From contig DRJJ01000054.1 of assembly GCA_011052255.1 (NCBI GenBank), positions 1-16,622 of the forward strand: 16,622 bases of DNA, read 5' to 3'. Each line of letters starts with the position of its first letter. The stretch's first letter is position 1. The notes beneath the pieces were generated by a model, which worked only from the letters and a program-made list of their open reading frames with translations, made no database searches and was not told the DNA's origin. Source of the DNA: Gammaproteobacteria bacterium. Lineage in GTDB: Bacteria > Pseudomonadota > Gammaproteobacteria > DRJJ01. Positions 14,067 through 16,622 of the stretch are shown here, piece by piece. The translations under genes were made by a program, and so were the position numbers.

Positions 14067-15026
14067 GTGAGTAATCTTGTGTCTATACAATCAATACTAA
14101 GGTGCCCTGGCTGCAAGTCTTCTTCCTTGATTGTAGTTAAAACTGATGATGAAATAGTGTGCGAGACCTGTGGCGATAAATACCCTGTATCATATGGGCG
14201 CCCGGTTTTTCTTCGTCCAGATAATAGCATATTCAATCGTGACGATTATCGTAATCTTGATTCACCTGTACCCACTACTGGCAACAGTAAGTGGCGAGCC
14301 CTGATTCCAGAGGCATCACTCAATCTCGCAAGTCAACGATTACTCACACGGCTTCGAAAGGAGCTTGAGAAGATTACAGATGCAACTGTTCTTGTGGTAG
14401 GTGGTGGATGTCAAAGGACATGGCTTGGAGATCTGCTTAGGCCTGATGATACTATTAAAATTGTTTATACAGACATTGATGTTGCTGCAGATGTAGATTT
14501 GTTTTGTGATGGCCATGATCTACCGTTTGTAGATAATGCGTTTGATGCGGTGGTAACCACTGCTGTCCTTGAACATGTGCTTTACCCTGAGTGTGTTGCG
14601 GAAGAAATAATTCGAGTACTCAAGGTTGGCGGTCTACTTTATTCAGAGCTTCCCTTTATGCAACAGGTACATGAAGGAGCTTATGATTTTACACGTTACA
14701 CTCTGTCTGGACATAGACGACTATTTAATCGTATCGCCGTAATTGACAGTGGCATGGTTGCCGGGCCAGGCACAACACTGGTCTGGTCAATTGAGAATTT
14801 TGTGCTTGCCTTCACTGTCCGGCCAGTATTACGCAAGATATCAAAAGTAGTCATTCGAATAGTATTTGGATGGCTTAAATATTTTGATCTGTTCCTCAAG
14901 GATAAGCCGGCAGCGATGGACGGGGCATCTTGCACGTATCTATTTGGACGCAAGATGGCAGGCCAAATACCTGATTCTGAAATCATTGCCAGTTATATTG
15001 GTGCAAAGCACATGCAGCATCTCTGA
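14067..15026 (+). CDS. Class I SAM-dependent methyltransferase with N-terminal zinc ribbon
   Basis: The 319-aa product starts with a Trm112-like zinc ribbon: C13-x2-C16 and C32-x2-C35, in LRCPGCKSS and VCETCGDKYPV. A Rossmann-type methyltransferase domain follows: VLVVGGGC (108-115, motif I), YTDIDVAAD (134-142), HDLPFVDNAFDAVV (150-163), and AVLEHVLYP (166-174), which is typical of the Methyltransf_11 group. The C-terminus has a hydrophobic segment at about 245-275. The start is GTG at 14067, supported by AGGAG at 14057-14061, 5 nt upstream. The stop is 2 bp before the next gene. It probably methylates a glycan or precursor; regulation of chain length by capping is another possibility. The target is unknown. 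Confidence 0.88.
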   Translation: MSNLVSIQSILRCPGCKSSSLIVVKTDDEIVCETCGDKYPVSYGRPVFLRPDNSIFNRDDYRNLDSPVPTTGNSKWRALIPEASLNLASQRLLTRLRKELEKITDATVLVVGGGCQRTWLGDLLRPDDTIKIVYTDIDVAADVDLFCDGHDLPFVDNAFDAVVTTAVLEHVLYPECVAEEIIRVLKVGGLLYSELPFMQQVHEGAYDFTRYTLSGHRRLFNRIAVIDSGMVAGPGTTLVWSIENFVLAFTVRPVLRKISKVVIRIVFGWLKYFDLFLKDKPAAMDGASCTYLFGRKMAGQIPDSEIIASYIGAKHMQHL

Positions 15027-15028
15027 CT

Positions 15029-16087
15029 ATGCGGGTTCTTATATTAAGCCGCTATGGTCGACTAGGTGCAAGTAGCCGTGTTCGATTGCTTCAATATATC
15101 CCTTATCTTGAATCAAAAGGCTGGAAGATTGATGTACGCCCACTGTTTTCTGATGACTACTTACGTTCTCTGTATAGCAGTCAATCTCGTATTGTATCGG
15201 TAATAGCAGGATACTGGCGGCGCATTAAGGTTCTGACACATGCGCGGAAATATGATCTGATCTGGCTGGAAAAGGAAATCTTCCCGTTTGCCCCAGCACT
15301 AGCGGAGCGACTGCTAAACAAGCTTGGGGTACGATATGTGGTAGATTATGACGATGCGCTCTTTCATCGTTATGATATGCATCGTTCCAGGCTAATTCGG
15401 TCCCTTCTGGGACACAAAATAGATACAGTAATGAAACATGCGACTCTGGTTGTAGCAGGCAATGAATATCTTGCTGAGCGAGCGCGCACTGCAAATTCAC
15501 GGCGTGTTGAGATTGTTCCTACCGTGGTGGATATGACGCGATATAAAGTTGCACAACAAGAGGGCAATCGTCCACTTGTTGTTGGCTGGATCGGTTCACT
15601 GTCTACGAGCTATTATCTTTCGATTATTGCAACGGTTATTGAGTCGCTGAAAAGAGATTTTGATGTCCGGTTTGTTGCTGTGGGCGCCGATGTGGTTACA
15701 TTGAAAGGGATACCAATCGAGGTTTTGCCCTGGTCAGAGGAAACTGAAGTCCAGGCTATTCAGATGTTTGATATCGGTATCATGCCGTTGCGGGATTCTC
15801 CATGGGAACGGGGCAAGTGTGGTTATAAACTTGTCCAATACATGGCATGTGGTCTACCGGTAGTTGCATCGCCTGTAGGCGTGAACAATCAGCTGGTCGA
15901 GCACGGTGTTAACGGTTTTCTGGCCGATGATGAGCATGACTGGGTGCAGGCGCTACAGCGCTTGCTAGGTGACCAGGATTTACGGCATAAAATGGGTACC
16001 CAAGGACGCAAACGTGTGGAGATTATGTATTCACTTCAGGCACAGGCTCCAATAATGGATGAGTTACTGCGTGGGGCATTGAGATAG
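15029..16087 (+). CDS. Family 4 glycosyltransferase (GT-B fold)
   Basis: This is a retaining GT4-type glycosyltransferase of 352 aa. The N-terminal domain starts with VLILSRYGRLGASSRVR (3-19) and contains DYDDALFHRYD (106-116). The linker region holds PTVVD (164-168) and the C-terminal domain begins VVGWIGSLST (184-193). The donor-binding region is GKCGYKLVQYMACGLPVVASP (262-282), followed by EHGVNGFLA (291-299). The glutamate usually written E-x7-E is only partly kept here, with K263/K267 in its neighbourhood, as in other members of this subgroup. The start is 2 bp after the methyltransferase stop and the downstream asnB-type gene begins 5 bp after its own stop, so the three are almost certainly one operon. 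Confidence 0.92.
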   Translation: MRVLILSRYGRLGASSRVRLLQYIPYLESKGWKIDVRPLFSDDYLRSLYSSQSRIVSVIAGYWRRIKVLTHARKYDLIWLEKEIFPFAPALAERLLNKLGVRYVVDYDDALFHRYDMHRSRLIRSLLGHKIDTVMKHATLVVAGNEYLAERARTANSRRVEIVPTVVDMTRYKVAQQEGNRPLVVGWIGSLSTSYYLSIIATVIESLKRDFDVRFVAVGADVVTLKGIPIEVLPWSEETEVQAIQMFDIGIMPLRDSPWERGKCGYKLVQYMACGLPVVASPVGVNNQLVEHGVNGFLADDEHDWVQALQRLLGDQDLRHKMGTQGRKRVEIMYSLQAQAPIMDELLRGALR

Positions 16088-16092
16088 GCAAT

Positions 16093-16622
16093 ATGTGCGG
16101 TATAGCTGGTTACTGGAATATAAAGGGTGCAGAGGCATCAATTGCAGCCCGTATGGCGATGCAGATTCAGCATCGTGGCCCGGATGATGCCGGTACATGG
16201 CTGAACCAGGAGGGCAATCTGGCCCTTGCACACAGACGTCTTTCAATCATTGATCTCACACCGGCTGGTCATCAGCCCATGCTCTCACCCTGCGGTCGTT
16301 ACGCATTGATCTATAACGGTGAAATTTACAACCACATGGACTTACGTGCCGAGCTGGAAAAAGAAGACGGGCACTTTGATTGGCGTGGCCACTCAGATAC
16401 AGAGACTTTATTAGCAGCTCTGCGTCACTGGGGTGTGGAAGCGGCACTGCAGCGTCTTAATGGCATGTTTGCATTCGCGCTGTGGGATAAAGCGGATCGC
16501 ACCCTGTTTCTTGCCCGGGATCGCATGGGAGAGAAGCCTCTCTACTATGGTCATAATGGTAGCTGTTTTCTGTTTGGTTCAGAGCTAAAGAGCCTTGCTG
16601 CTCACCCTCAATGGAAGGGTGA
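16093..16622 (+). CDS. asnB: Asparagine synthase (glutamine-hydrolysing), 5' part
   Basis: This open frame starts at ATG 16093 and runs off the window after 176 codons. It begins MCGIAGYW, so Cys2 becomes the N-terminal nucleophile of a class II glutamine amidotransferase once Met1 is removed. Further active-site elements are QHRGPDD (about 26-32), LAHRRLSIIDL (about 45-55), IYNGEIYNH (about 71-79) and GHSDTE (about 97-102), then FAFALWD and LARDRMGEKPLYY. The C-terminal ATP-dependent synthetase domain lies beyond the edge. Such AsnB-type proteins are frequent in O-antigen and exopolysaccharide loci, where they may amidate uronic acids or supply asparagine. The symbol reflects family, not proven function. 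Confidence 0.93.
   Translation, partial: MCGIAGYWNIKGAEASIAARMAMQIQHRGPDDAGTWLNQEGNLALAHRRLSIIDLTPAGHQPMLSPCGRYALIYNGEIYNHMDLRAELEKEDGHFDWRGHSDTETLLAALRHWGVEAALQRLNGMFAFALWDKADRTLFLARDRMGEKPLYYGHNGSCFLFGSELKSLAAHPQWKG

Noticed and set aside
1..16622. CRISPR arrays, tRNA or rRNA genes, insertion sequences
   Set aside because: No direct-repeat arrays, cloverleaf or rRNA-like sequence, transposase frame or terminal inverted repeats with target duplications were seen.

Overview
The window looks like a gammaproteobacterial chromosome. The left third is a conserved housekeeping block, rpsA-ihfB-lapA-lapB-pyrF plus a ComEA-like gene. The protein sequences resemble their Escherichia coli counterparts closely enough for firm naming: S1 is 559 aa with six repeats, and LapB is 388 aa with its C-terminal CxxC/CxxC rubredoxin-like module. 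The species cannot be named from the sequence. From memory, the ihfB/lapA neighbourhood carries the O-antigen cluster in Pseudomonas, and this window shows the same kind of arrangement.

Layout. Positions 1-143 are a structured leader for rpsA. Positions 144-5131 hold the housekeeping genes, all on the + strand. A GC-rich palindromic (REP-like) unit lies just before pyrF, and a strong hairpin terminator at 5148-5177 closes the block after the ComEA-like gene. A 356-bp stretch without a supported gene (5132-5487) separates it from a surface-polysaccharide locus that runs to the right edge.

The polysaccharide locus, all on the + strand, contains in order: a DegT-type sugar aminotransferase, an ATP-grasp ligase, a sulfotransferase, an FkbM-type methyltransferase, a Wzx-type flippase, two family-2 glycosyltransferases, a class I methyltransferase with an N-terminal zinc ribbon, a family-4 glycosyltransferase, and the start of an asparagine synthase (AsnB-type), which is cut by the window edge. 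By eye, the part from about 6.7 to 13 kb is clearly more A/T-rich than the housekeeping block. That is usual for exchangeable O-antigen or capsule genes.

How the genes may work together (inference). The aminotransferase would make a 4-amino-deoxy sugar nucleotide. The ATP-grasp enzyme could join an amino acid or other carboxylic acid to an amine. The glycosyltransferases would build the repeat unit on a lipid carrier, and the methyl- and sulfotransferases would decorate it. The flippase would move it across the inner membrane, and the amidotransferase would convert a carboxylate to an amide or make asparagine. No polymerase (Wzy), chain-length regulator, initiating phosphosugar transferase or nucleotide-sugar synthesis gene is seen, so the locus must continue to the right or rely on genes elsewhere.

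Points for a second look: a roughly 40-residue tail on IHF-beta that reads through a terminator-like hairpin; a possible relic of a hexapeptide acyltransferase C-terminus after the ATP-grasp gene; a coding-looking, broken minus-strand frame at the block junction; a Met-rich tail on the ComEA-like protein; and the sulfotransferase/ATP-grasp/FkbM combination, which suggests an unusual, possibly sulfated and aminoacylated glycan.
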